Below the pieces are notes generated by a model. That model did no database searches and was not told the DNA's origin. It was given only the letters and a program-made list of their open reading frames with translations. 12,076 bases of DNA from Piscirickettsiaceae bacterium (GTDB lineage Bacteria; Pseudomonadota; Gammaproteobacteria; Thiomicrospirales; Thiomicrospiraceae): NCBI GenBank assembly GCA_027019045.1, contig JALUXI010000160.1, forward strand, positions 1-12,076, given 5' to 3'. Below are positions 1 to 6,004 of this stretch, in pieces (position 1 is the stretch's first letter; every line of letters starts with the position of its first letter). The translations under genes and the position numbers were made by a program.

Positions 1-153
1 CCACAGAATTTGCCACCAGTGCCAGCCAATGGCACTCGGTTGTTGTGCCCACCAAAGATTATTCACCCCAAAGTGCTTGGTTTTAAAAATCAGATGAATT
101 GCCAAACGCCAATATTGCTTGCCATACTGCCAGCGCACCGCAAAATTATTCAC
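1..153 (-). CDS. Partial Trp-rich protein of unknown function (N-terminus only)
   Basis: An open frame of exactly 51 codons runs from a GTG at 153-151 to the left edge. The GTG overlaps the TGA stop of the upstream adaptor gene (GTGA overlap), and a GGAG motif lies about 8 bases before it inside that gene's last codons. This is the usual arrangement of a translationally coupled second gene. The visible protein begins MNNFAVRWQYGKQYW and is unusually aromatic, with 8 Trp in 51 residues, including WW pairs. I see no known motif and do not recognise the family. By context it may work with the exported HlyD-like protein, for example as a membrane partner, but that is only inference from the overlap. 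The rest of the gene lies outside the window. Confidence 0.55.
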   Translation of the reverse strand, partial: MNNFAVRWQYGKQYWRLAIHLIFKTKHFGVNNLWWAQQPSAIGWHWWQILW

Positions 154-647
154 TCTTTCACCTCCAAATCTAATAAAGGCGTATTCTCTAAATAGACGGT
201 TGAACCGACATGGGCATAAATTTTTGCCACCCTACCTTTTCTGGGTGCCACCAAATGATAATACTTCTGCCACGCCTTTTTGGCATTTAACTGTGCAGTC
301 AACATTTTCACCTGCTGCTGAAGCAGGTCATAAGCTAACTGCGCTTTGTCTAAAGCCCGTTTTGCCGTCACCGTCCGATCAAACAAGTCCAGCTGCTTAT
401 CCAACTCTACCTTTGCATCGGCCAGCTTGAGCTCAGCCTGAGCCAATCGAGCATCTGCTGCTGCCACTTCTGCTTGAAATGCAGCATCATCGATCTCCAG
501 CAACTTTTGCCCTTTCACCACCTTTTGCCCAGGCTTAACATACACCTTTATCACCTGCCCACTCACCAAAGCACCTATTTTGACGGTTGCCGCCTCAACA
601 GGCAAAGCGGCAAAGATTGCCAGACAAAGCCAAATCCCTTTTTTCAT
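150..647 (-). CDS. Short exported HlyD-like / biotinyl-lipoyl periplasmic adaptor protein
   Basis: Encodes 165 aa. The ATG at 647 is preferred over an in-frame ATG at 662 because GGGAGTAGGA lies just before it and because it gives a clean signal peptide (MKKGIWLCLAIFAALPVEA, probable cleavage near residue 19-20). Residues 24-55 form the first half of a lipoyl-like domain (GALVSGQV...VKPGQKVVKGQKLLEIDD). Residues about 57-125 form an Ala/Leu/Lys-rich helical hairpin. Residues 131-165 form the second lipoyl half (HLVAPRKGRV...VGS...L). This order matches membrane fusion proteins of the HlyD/RND-adaptor superfamily. Those are usually 300-400 aa, and this one stops after the second lipoyl half, so the beta-barrel and membrane-proximal domains are missing. 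It is intact, not frameshifted. It probably acts in the periplasm, with the overlapping downstream gene as the likely partner. The transported substrate cannot be told. Confidence 0.85.
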   Translation of the reverse strand: MKKGIWLCLAIFAALPVEAATVKIGALVSGQVIKVYVKPGQKVVKGQKLLEIDDAAFQAEVAAADARLAQAELKLADAKVELDKQLDLFDRTVTAKRALDKAQLAYDLLQQQVKMLTAQLNAKKAWQKYYHLVAPRKGRVAKIYAHVGSTVYLENTPLLDLEVKE

Positions 648-693
648 TTTTCCTACTCCCATCTATCAAGTCCTCGCCATTTTATCTAAAATG

Positions 694-706
694 CGTGTTT
701 TACACG
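694..706. promoter_or_regulatory. Small palindrome in the divergent adaptor/epmC region
   Basis: CGTGT-TTT-ACACG is a perfect 5-bp inverted repeat centred at 700, in the 75-bp gap between the divergent starts at 647 and 723. It could be an operator half-site pair, but a 5-bp arm can arise by chance. I saw no convincing -35/-10 pair for either gene. The nearest is an A/T-rich TAAAAT-type hexamer on the minus strand near 680. Confidence 0.2.
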
Positions 707-722
707 AAAAAGATTTCACGCT

Positions 723-1250
723 ATGGCTCAACATGATATCCAAACCTTGATTCAACTGTTTAACCAAACCTTTTTAGACACCGAAAATACCGAGCTCATC
801 TGCTGTCAAGAAGAACCTATCTACCTTCCTGCAGATGACCGCCACCCGCACCATCGAATCATCTTCGCCCACGGTTTCTTTGCCAGTGCCTTACATGAAA
901 TAGCCCATTGGTGCATTGCAGGAAAAGAAAGACGAATGTTGGAAGATTTTGGCTACTGGTATCAACCCGATGGACGGACGGCTGCGCAACAAGCCGAGTT
1001 TGAAAAAGTCGAAGTCAAACCCCAAGCACTGGAATGGATTTTCTCCGTCAGTGCAGCTTTTCCCTTTCACTTTAGTGCAGACAACCTCAATGGTGAAGTA
1101 GGGATTTCAGACAACTTTCAACAAGCAGTTTACCAACAGGTACAGATCTATCTCACACAGGGGATGCCCCAAAACGCTCAACAATTCAGTCAAATCCTCT
1201 GCCAACATTACCAGCAAACCCTCACCCTCGAACATTTCGTTCTCCCATAA
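723..1250 (+). CDS. epmC: Elongation factor P hydroxylase EpmC (YfcM family)
   Basis: Encodes 175 aa, close to the roughly 180 aa usual for EpmC. EpmC hydroxylates the beta-lysylated lysine of translation factor EF-P, the last step after EpmB and EpmA; neither of those nor efp is in this window. The diagnostic stretch is ALHEIAHWCIAG at residues 56-67, containing a metal-binding-type HExxH (58-62). It is followed by ERRMLEDFGYWYQPDGR (69-85) and FEKVEVKPQALEW (93-105), all characteristic of the family. No signal peptide or membrane segment is present, so it is cytosolic. The ATG at 723 has only a weak purine-rich stretch upstream (GAAAAAGA) and no clear Shine-Dalgarno, but it fits the family N-terminus. 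It is transcribed alone and converges on the chemoreceptor gene. Confidence 0.93.
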   Translation: MAQHDIQTLIQLFNQTFLDTENTELICCQEEPIYLPADDRHPHHRIIFAHGFFASALHEIAHWCIAGKERRMLEDFGYWYQPDGRTAAQQAEFEKVEVKPQALEWIFSVSAAFPFHFSADNLNGEVGISDNFQQAVYQQVQIYLTQGMPQNAQQFSQILCQHYQQTLTLEHFVLP

Positions 1251-1252
1251 AA

Positions 1253-1272
1253 AACCGGGCAAAAGCCCGGTT
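1253..1272. terminator. Hairpin terminator shared by epmC and the chemoreceptor gene
   Basis: AACCGGGC (1253-1260), an AAAA loop and GCCCGGTT (1265-1272) form a perfect 8-bp stem. Read on the minus strand the stem is followed by a run of Ts (GGTTTTTTATG), so it is a good intrinsic terminator for the chemoreceptor gene, whose stop is at 1303. On the plus strand the tail is TTAAAAATTG, so termination of epmC here is likely weaker. Confidence 0.85.
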
Positions 1273-1302
1273 AAAAATTGAATGAAAAAAGCGGATAGAC
1301 GA

Positions 1303-3510
1303 TTAAGCCTCGTCTGTTTTCGCCTCAATCGCCTGCTGCTTATCCATTTCATTCTGCATATGACGAACTTGTTGTTCAATCTCTTGGACTGTTTCTTGAA
1401 TGACTCGATCCAAAATCATAAACAACGCTTGGCTCCCTTCTTCAGCTTTAGCAAAATCTGCTACCACAGACTCTTTTTGATCCACACAGTTATGGGCTTC
1501 AACACACTTCAAGGCATGCAAGACGGCATCATGCACTTGTTTATGAGGGGCTTCCACCTGTGAATAAGAAGGTGCCTTACTGAGGTATTTATGGCCTTCA
1601 CCCTGCTCATACCACTTACCTAAACGGCAACTATGATGATCACCAAACTGTGCTTCTAGTTTTTCTCTAAAAACAGATGCGTAAGCATTGGTTTTAAATA
1701 CCAAGTGATCCAGCTTCGCCAAGTTGGTAAACATCTCATAGGAGATCTTACGGTTATCGCTTGCAATGATATTGGCATTCATGACCAATTCATTCAATGC
1801 TTGACGGAATTCACCTAGCTTACTGATTGATTCATTCGCATTTTCAGCATTCACTTCTCCTGTTTTCACCATCTCTTGGCTATGCACACGCAGTTTTTCG
1901 ATATTCTCTTCCACTTCTTGTGCCGCTTTCTGGGTACGGTTGGCTAAATCACGCACTTCTTCAGCCACCACCGCAAAGCCCCGACCATACTCACCTGCTC
2001 GCGCCGCCTCAATCGCTGCATTCAGTGCCAATAGATTGGTCTGCTCAGAAATATCTTTAATTAAGTTAATGACATTCCCAATTTCATTGACCGAAGTATC
2101 CAGCTCAGTCGCCTTATCTTTACTCTGATCAGCCAAATCACGCATAGAGTGAAGCTTGCCGATAATCTCTTCTGTATTTTCCGTCACCTCACCAATAACC
2201 TCACCGGTTCGAGTATTCAATTCGTTGATTTGGCGAATGCTCTCAATCCCTTGAGCCATACTGCTTTGAATATTCTTCGCATTATGTTGGCTTCCATCCA
2301 CCATTTGATTAGACAGGTCAACAAACAACTCAGAACGACGCAAACTTTCCAACGCTTGTGCTTCTGCTCGTTTTGCCTCTTCTGCTTTCTCATCAGCTCG
2401 TTTCGCCAAACCTTCAACCTTCTCAATAAAACGGTTGAAATTCTTAGAGGCATCACCTAATTCATCATTTGAAGTCACAGGCAAGCGACGCCCATATTTA
2501 ACTTCACCCTTTGCCAAATCTTGAGCCATACGATCCAGTTCTACCACCGGCTTCACAATGTTATATTTCACAATAAAGAGCAGGGCAATCAACACTAAGA
2601 AATCTGCAATGACCATCACCGCAATTTGCGTATACACACCTCTTTTAGAGACCGAAACAACCTTGGTTGCATCTGCCATCCTCTCAGTAATCACAATATA
2701 ACCAAGCCGCTGTCCTTTAACATCCTTAATGGGTTCTGCTACTCCTAAAAAGGAAGGGGACTCAAAGAATTCCTGAGTAAAATTCAACAAACTCCCCATT
2801 TCTGATTTTAATGCACTATCACCTGTACCATTCACCCAAACCAATCCATTCGGCATAGGCGAACCGCTTAATTTTGTCGCAATAGACTGATATCGCTTAT
2901 CCATTAACACAGCGACCTGATAGTTTTTTGCTTTCGCATCACGAATCAACTTATCAAAACCTACAATGGCTTCAACTGATCCAATCATAGAATTCTCATA
3001 GTTGACAGGTGCCAAGCCTCGTAATACCAAACCCACTTTACCCACATTAAAGGCAATCATTGGGCGCTTCTGTTCATGTAGTGCCACTATGTCCGTTCTA
3101 AAACCACTCAAATCATCCCCAAATTTATTCGGATTCCAAGAGCGTACAAAACTATGTAAATCTTTTGTATGCACATGAAACTTAATGTCATGGTAAGGAG
3201 AGTGAGCTTGTTGATCCTTCTGCGTTACTTGTAACAGTGAAAGCACTTCATTACGATTGCCCGTCAATAACCCCTGTTGAACAGCTGGATTATCTGCCAA
3301 ATAAATGGCGCTCGACTTCACAAATGAACGATAATCATCCAAAGACTGTGTCAAAAAACGCTTTTGATTTAACTCAATCTCTTTATAAACATTCTGCTGC
3401 ACCTCCTGCAAACTAAAATAGGAGTAGATCAAAACTGCAATCACCCCCAATACCATTGCAATAATCATGGGCACATGCACTTTCGTACTCAAACGCGCAT
3501 TCTTAAACAT
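1303..3510 (-). CDS. Methyl-accepting chemotaxis protein with double-Cache-like sensor and CZB zinc-binding domain
   Basis: Encodes 735 aa from the ATG at 3510; GAGGGAG lies at a proper distance, whereas the GTG at 3516 would sit on top of it. Order: TM1 (about 15-36); a periplasmic sensor (about 40-290) with the HTKDLHSFVRSWNPNKFGDD...FR pattern typical of dCache_3-like domains; TM2 (about 293-316); HAMP (about 317-370); a long coiled coil with the signalling tip EQTNLLALNAAIEAARAGE (489-507), which binds CheA/CheW; and a C-terminal CZB domain. The CZB zinc ligands appear complete: His602, Cys628 (CRLGKWY), His656 and His660 (PHKQVH). It should sense a periplasmic ligand and also respond to zinc or oxidants in the cytosol. 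No NWETF-type CheR tether is present at the C-terminus (ends EAKTDEA). No che genes are adjacent, so it is an orphan receptor. Confidence 0.95.
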   Translation of the reverse strand: MFKNARLSTKVHVPMIIAMVLGVIAVLIYSYFSLQEVQQNVYKEIELNQKRFLTQSLDDYRSFVKSSAIYLADNPAVQQGLLTGNRNEVLSLLQVTQKDQQAHSPYHDIKFHVHTKDLHSFVRSWNPNKFGDDLSGFRTDIVALHEQKRPMIAFNVGKVGLVLRGLAPVNYENSMIGSVEAIVGFDKLIRDAKAKNYQVAVLMDKRYQSIATKLSGSPMPNGLVWVNGTGDSALKSEMGSLLNFTQEFFESPSFLGVAEPIKDVKGQRLGYIVITERMADATKVVSVSKRGVYTQIAVMVIADFLVLIALLFIVKYNIVKPVVELDRMAQDLAKGEVKYGRRLPVTSNDELGDASKNFNRFIEKVEGLAKRADEKAEEAKRAEAQALESLRRSELFVDLSNQMVDGSQHNAKNIQSSMAQGIESIRQINELNTRTGEVIGEVTENTEEIIGKLHSMRDLADQSKDKATELDTSVNEIGNVINLIKDISEQTNLLALNAAIEAARAGEYGRGFAVVAEEVRDLANRTQKAAQEVEENIEKLRVHSQEMVKTGEVNAENANESISKLGEFRQALNELVMNANIIASDNRKISYEMFTNLAKLDHLVFKTNAYASVFREKLEAQFGDHHSCRLGKWYEQGEGHKYLSKAPSYSQVEAPHKQVHDAVLHALKCVEAHNCVDQKESVVADFAKAEEGSQALFMILDRVIQETVQEIEQQVRHMQNEMDKQQAIEAKTDEA

Positions 3511-3584
3511 AAGCACTCCCTCTACTTATTCATCCGCATTATTGCGAATAAAATAAAAAACCGATAATTTTATACAAGCAACAC

Positions 3585-3602
3585 AAGCACTAAATATGCC
3601 AA
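3585..3602 (-). promoter_or_regulatory. Candidate sigma-54 (-24/-12) promoter for the chemoreceptor gene
   Basis: On the minus strand the sequence reads TTGGCATATTTAGTGCTT. GG and GC are separated by exactly 10 bases, and it resembles the consensus TGGCAC-N5-TTGCT with mismatches at the C of GGCAC and one T of the -12 box. It would start transcription near 3575 and give a leader of about 65 nt to the ATG at 3510. Chemotaxis and motility genes are often sigma-54 dependent, but no enhancer-binding-protein site was identified. No better sigma-70 or sigma-28 promoter was found for this gene. Confidence 0.35.
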
Positions 3603-3630
3603 TATATATAAGAAATTGTTAATATATATT
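3601..3630. repeat. AT-only inverted repeat in the chemoreceptor/cytochrome intergenic region
   Basis: AATATATAT (3601-3609) and ATATATATT (3622-3630) are perfect 9-bp inverted copies around a 12-base spacer. The whole 3511-3719 gap is very AT-rich and separates two divergent genes. The repeat could be a bending or melting element or an operator; with only A and T in the arms, chance is a serious alternative. Elsewhere in the gap I see only the candidate promoter at 3585-3602 and the Shine-Dalgarno of the cytochrome gene. Confidence 0.3.
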
Positions 3631-3719
3631 ATTTCAATGAATTATTATAAAAATAATCAGCAAAACTTCCGTTCACATATTGATAGACTATAGCCGAATT
3701 TTTATATAAGGAGCAAAAA

Positions 3720-4508
3720 ATGACACAAACCTCAACCTCACGACAAAAAGAGATGGCATGGCTTAACTTGCCTTGTCTCTCTGTCCCCGTTAAAGCCCTC
3801 TTTACTGGTTACATCCTTGTTGTTGGACTAGGTCTTTTGATGGCAGGAGCTCAAATCCTACTGACGCATGGCATGGCCGATGGGAAATTCGGCATTTCCG
3901 TCGATGACATTGTTTACAGCTATTATGGCAACCGCAATGGTTCTAAAATTGAAGCCAAATTAAACGGCTCTATGAAAGATAAAGCCCCCCCAGTAGAACG
4001 CCTAACCATTATCAAATGGGCACGAAACGGTGCAAACAAGCAAGAATGGCAAGCCAAAATTAAACCCATTGTGATGAAACGCTGTGCCATGTGTCACGCT
4101 CACATCCCAACCCTACCCAATATTACCAAATATGAAGTCATTTCTAAACTGGCTGAAGTGGATCATGGTGCCTCTATCACCAGCCTGACGCGTATTTCCC
4201 ATATTCACCTATTCGGGATCTCTTTTATCTTCTTCTTTATTGGCTTTATCTTCTCCATGGCGGTAGGCTTCAATAAATGGGTCAAAGCAGGGCTGATCAT
4301 CTTCCCCTTCCTCTTCCTGATCACCGATGTCGCCTCTTGGTGGTTAACAAAATGGGATCCAAACTTCGCTTGGTTAGTGATTATTGGAGGCACAGGATAC
4401 AGCTTGGCTGCAACTGTCATGCTCTTCACTTCTCTCTATCAGATGTGGATTTACCCACTTAGACATCAACATCTCTGTCCTGAAGTGAATACTTGGAAAG
4501 AAGATTAA
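3720..4508 (+). CDS. Membrane-anchored monohaem c-type cytochrome-like protein
   Basis: Encodes 262 aa with a strong AAGGAG six bases before the ATG. TM1 lies at about 25-49. Residues about 50-160 form a hydrophilic domain carrying one CxxCH haem c site (CAMCH, 122-126). Three more membrane segments follow at about 161-185, 189-208 and 215-243. With TM1 as an uncleaved anchor the haem domain would be periplasmic, as cytochrome c maturation requires. His161 and His163 (HIHLFG) and the TDVASWW motif (202-208) lie at membrane edges and might bind a second cofactor, but this is inference. I do not recognise a named family with known function. An electron-transfer role at the inner membrane is the most likely reading. 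It is a single-gene unit with its own terminator. The divergent chemoreceptor suggests, weakly, a redox or energy link. Confidence 0.85.
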   Translation: MTQTSTSRQKEMAWLNLPCLSVPVKALFTGYILVVGLGLLMAGAQILLTHGMADGKFGISVDDIVYSYYGNRNGSKIEAKLNGSMKDKAPPVERLTIIKWARNGANKQEWQAKIKPIVMKRCAMCHAHIPTLPNITKYEVISKLAEVDHGASITSLTRISHIHLFGISFIFFFIGFIFSMAVGFNKWVKAGLIIFPFLFLITDVASWWLTKWDPNFAWLVIIGGTGYSLAATVMLFTSLYQMWIYPLRHQHLCPEVNTWKED

Positions 4509-4528
4509 ATACCTTTCTAATACACACA

Positions 4529-4555
4529 AAACCCAGCACTAACGCTGGGTTTTTT
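4529..4555 (+). terminator. Intrinsic terminator after the cytochrome gene
   Basis: AAACCCAGC (4529-4537), a six-base loop and GCTGGGTTT (4544-4552) form a 9-bp stem followed by further Ts (six Ts in a row at 4550-4555). It lies 20 bases after the cytochrome stop. On the minus strand the same stem is followed by GGGTTTTG, so it may also end the mpl transcript, though less efficiently. Confidence 0.92.
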
Positions 4556-4622
4556 AATGTCTTGGAAAAATCGCCCAAATAATCATCATCACCAAGAAAA
4601 ACAAAAACGCAATCTCAATCAC
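4554..4622 (-). CDS. Candidate 22-aa single-pass membrane peptide overlapping the mpl stop
   Basis: A GTG at 4622-4620 opens a frame overlapping the last codons of mpl and ending in TAA at 4556-4554, directly before the terminator stem. The peptide is almost entirely hydrophobic (IEIAFLFFLVMMIIWAIF, then PRH), as for a single transmembrane helix with a short basic tail. The overlap with the mpl stop and the end flush with the terminator suggest a translated unit rather than chance. Against this, the start is GTG, the Shine-Dalgarno (AAGG, about 9 bases away) is weak, and short hydrophobic frames occur by chance in T-rich DNA. No function can be assigned. Confidence 0.35.
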   Translation of the reverse strand: MIEIAFLFFLVMMIIWAIFPRH

Positions 4623-5976
4623 TTAACGCCGCCTTTACCTTCTCAGGCACCCCTCCAAAACTCCCATTTGACATAAACACCACCTCATCGCCTGCCTGTA
4701 GCGACTGCACCAACAGCTCAACCAAACGATCATAATCATTCACCACTTCAACCGGCACGGAAAAATCCACCTCTGGCAGTGTCCACCCCCATGCTGGATC
4801 AATCATCGCAAACACCTTATCCGCCTCCTTAAAGGCATCAGGCAATGTTTGCCGGTGTATCCCCATCCGCATGGTATTGGAACGAGGCTCAAAAACGGCA
4901 ATCAAACGACCATTCGACGGCAAACTTTGCCGCATCCCCGCCAAGGTGGTGGCAATCGCCGTCGGATGATGTGCAAAATCATCATAAAGCGCAATGCCAT
5001 TCCCCCTTCCAATCAAAGTTAAACGGCGTTTAACCCCTTTGAATTCACACAGTGCAGATGCCGCAACCTCTGGCGGCACCCCACAGTGCACCGCAGCCGC
5101 CATCGCATGCAATCCATTTTTGACATTATGCACCCCTCGTAAAGTCCATTGAACCTGACCGACTCGTTTGCCGTGAAATGAAACGGCAAATGCAGAACCA
5201 TCAGGCTGAAGCAATTCATAAGCCCAATCAACGGATGCCATACCTTCATTCCCAGAAGTCTGAATTGGTGTCCAGCCCCCTTTTGCAATCACTTCTTGCA
5301 AAGCTTCATCTGCCTTAGGCATCACGATGAGCCCATTTCCAGGTACCGTTCTCACTAAATGATGAAACTGGGTTTGAATCGCTGCCAAATCGTGAAAAAT
5401 ATCGGCATGATCAAACTCTAAGTTATTCAATACACAGGTGCGAGGATGGTAATGCACAAATTTGGAGCGTTTATCAAAAAACGCACTGTCATATTCATCC
5501 GCCTCCACCACAAAAAAAGGGGATTCACCTAGTCTAGCCGACACCCCAAAGTTTTCGGGGACGCCGCCTATCAAAAAACCAGGATTCAGTCCCGCATACT
5601 CCAAAATCCAAGCCACCATGGAGCTGGTCGTGGTTTTTCCATGAGTACCAGCCACCGCCACCACCCAGCGATCTTGCAAAATATTTTCCGCTAACCATTG
5701 CGGACCAGAAGTGTAAGGTTGTTGTGCATTGAGCGTTGCTTCCACCGCAGGTTGCCCTCGGCTCAAGGCATTGCCAATCACCACTTGATCAGGCGATTTT
5801 TCCAAAAAGGCAAGTGAGTCTAAAGGTTCGACTTCAATCCCAGCCTGTTCAAGCTGTGTACTCATGGGCGGATAGATCGCCTTATCCGAGCCACTGACCT
5901 CAATCCCTTTGGCCTTGGCCAATTGTGCAATACCGCCCATAAAAGTCCCCGCAATCCCGAGAATATGTATTTTCAT
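4615..5976 (-). CDS. mpl: UDP-N-acetylmuramate:L-alanyl-gamma-D-glutamyl-meso-diaminopimelate ligase (murein tripeptide ligase)
   Basis: Encodes 453 aa, the usual Mpl length. This cytosolic enzyme recycles cell-wall tripeptide by ligating it, with ATP, to UDP-MurNAc, bypassing MurC, MurD and MurE. The N-terminus MKIHILGIAGTFMGGIAQLA is the Rossmann-like UDP-binding start typical of Mpl. The ATP loop is GTHGKTTTSS (110-119). VEADEYDSAFFDKRSKF (157-173) and NNLEFDHADIF (184-194) are Mpl-type central motifs. The C-terminal domain holds the DDFAHHPTA motif of Mur ligases. AAGGAAAA lies about 10 bases before the ATG. The gene is divergent from rnd with only 28 bases between start codons, so its promoter must lie inside the 5' end of rnd. 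No other recycling genes are in view. Confidence 0.97.
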   Translation of the reverse strand: MKIHILGIAGTFMGGIAQLAKAKGIEVSGSDKAIYPPMSTQLEQAGIEVEPLDSLAFLEKSPDQVVIGNALSRGQPAVEATLNAQQPYTSGPQWLAENILQDRWVVAVAGTHGKTTTSSMVAWILEYAGLNPGFLIGGVPENFGVSARLGESPFFVVEADEYDSAFFDKRSKFVHYHPRTCVLNNLEFDHADIFHDLAAIQTQFHHLVRTVPGNGLIVMPKADEALQEVIAKGGWTPIQTSGNEGMASVDWAYELLQPDGSAFAVSFHGKRVGQVQWTLRGVHNVKNGLHAMAAAVHCGVPPEVAASALCEFKGVKRRLTLIGRGNGIALYDDFAHHPTAIATTLAGMRQSLPSNGRLIAVFEPRSNTMRMGIHRQTLPDAFKEADKVFAMIDPAWGWTLPEVDFSVPVEVVNDYDRLVELLVQSLQAGDEVVFMSNGSFGGVPEKVKAALSD

Positions 5977-6004
5977 TTTGATACTTTTCCTTTACACTTC
6001 GCTT

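Noticed and set aside
3511..3516. GTG start two codons upstream for the chemoreceptor
   Set aside because: The GAGGGAG ribosome site runs into the GTG, leaving no spacer; the ATG at 3510 has proper spacing.
3559..3568. CCGATAA resembling a sigma-28 (FliA) -10 element
   Set aside because: It points towards the cytochrome gene, not the chemoreceptor, and no TAAAG-like -35 sits 11 bases upstream.
3641..3657. ATTATT/AATAAT hairpin in the chemoreceptor/cytochrome gap
   Set aside because: A six-base A/T-only stem in very AT-rich DNA is expected by chance and has no tract or context to support a role.
3680..3693. FNR-like half-site TTGAT before the cytochrome gene
   Set aside because: The second half (ATCAA after four bases) is absent, so there is no real FNR box.
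3680..3708. TTGATA-N17-TATATA as a promoter for the cytochrome gene
   Set aside because: Spacing and hexamers are good, but the start point would fall near 3715, beyond the strong AAGGAG ribosome site at 3709-3713, leaving it out of the transcript.
5909..6004. Upstream in-frame extension of RNase D by 32 residues
   Set aside because: The extension is antisense to the mpl N-terminus, is rich in Ile/Leu/Pro from the opposite-strand codons, and does not match the RNase D N-terminus, which begins at the ATG at 6005.
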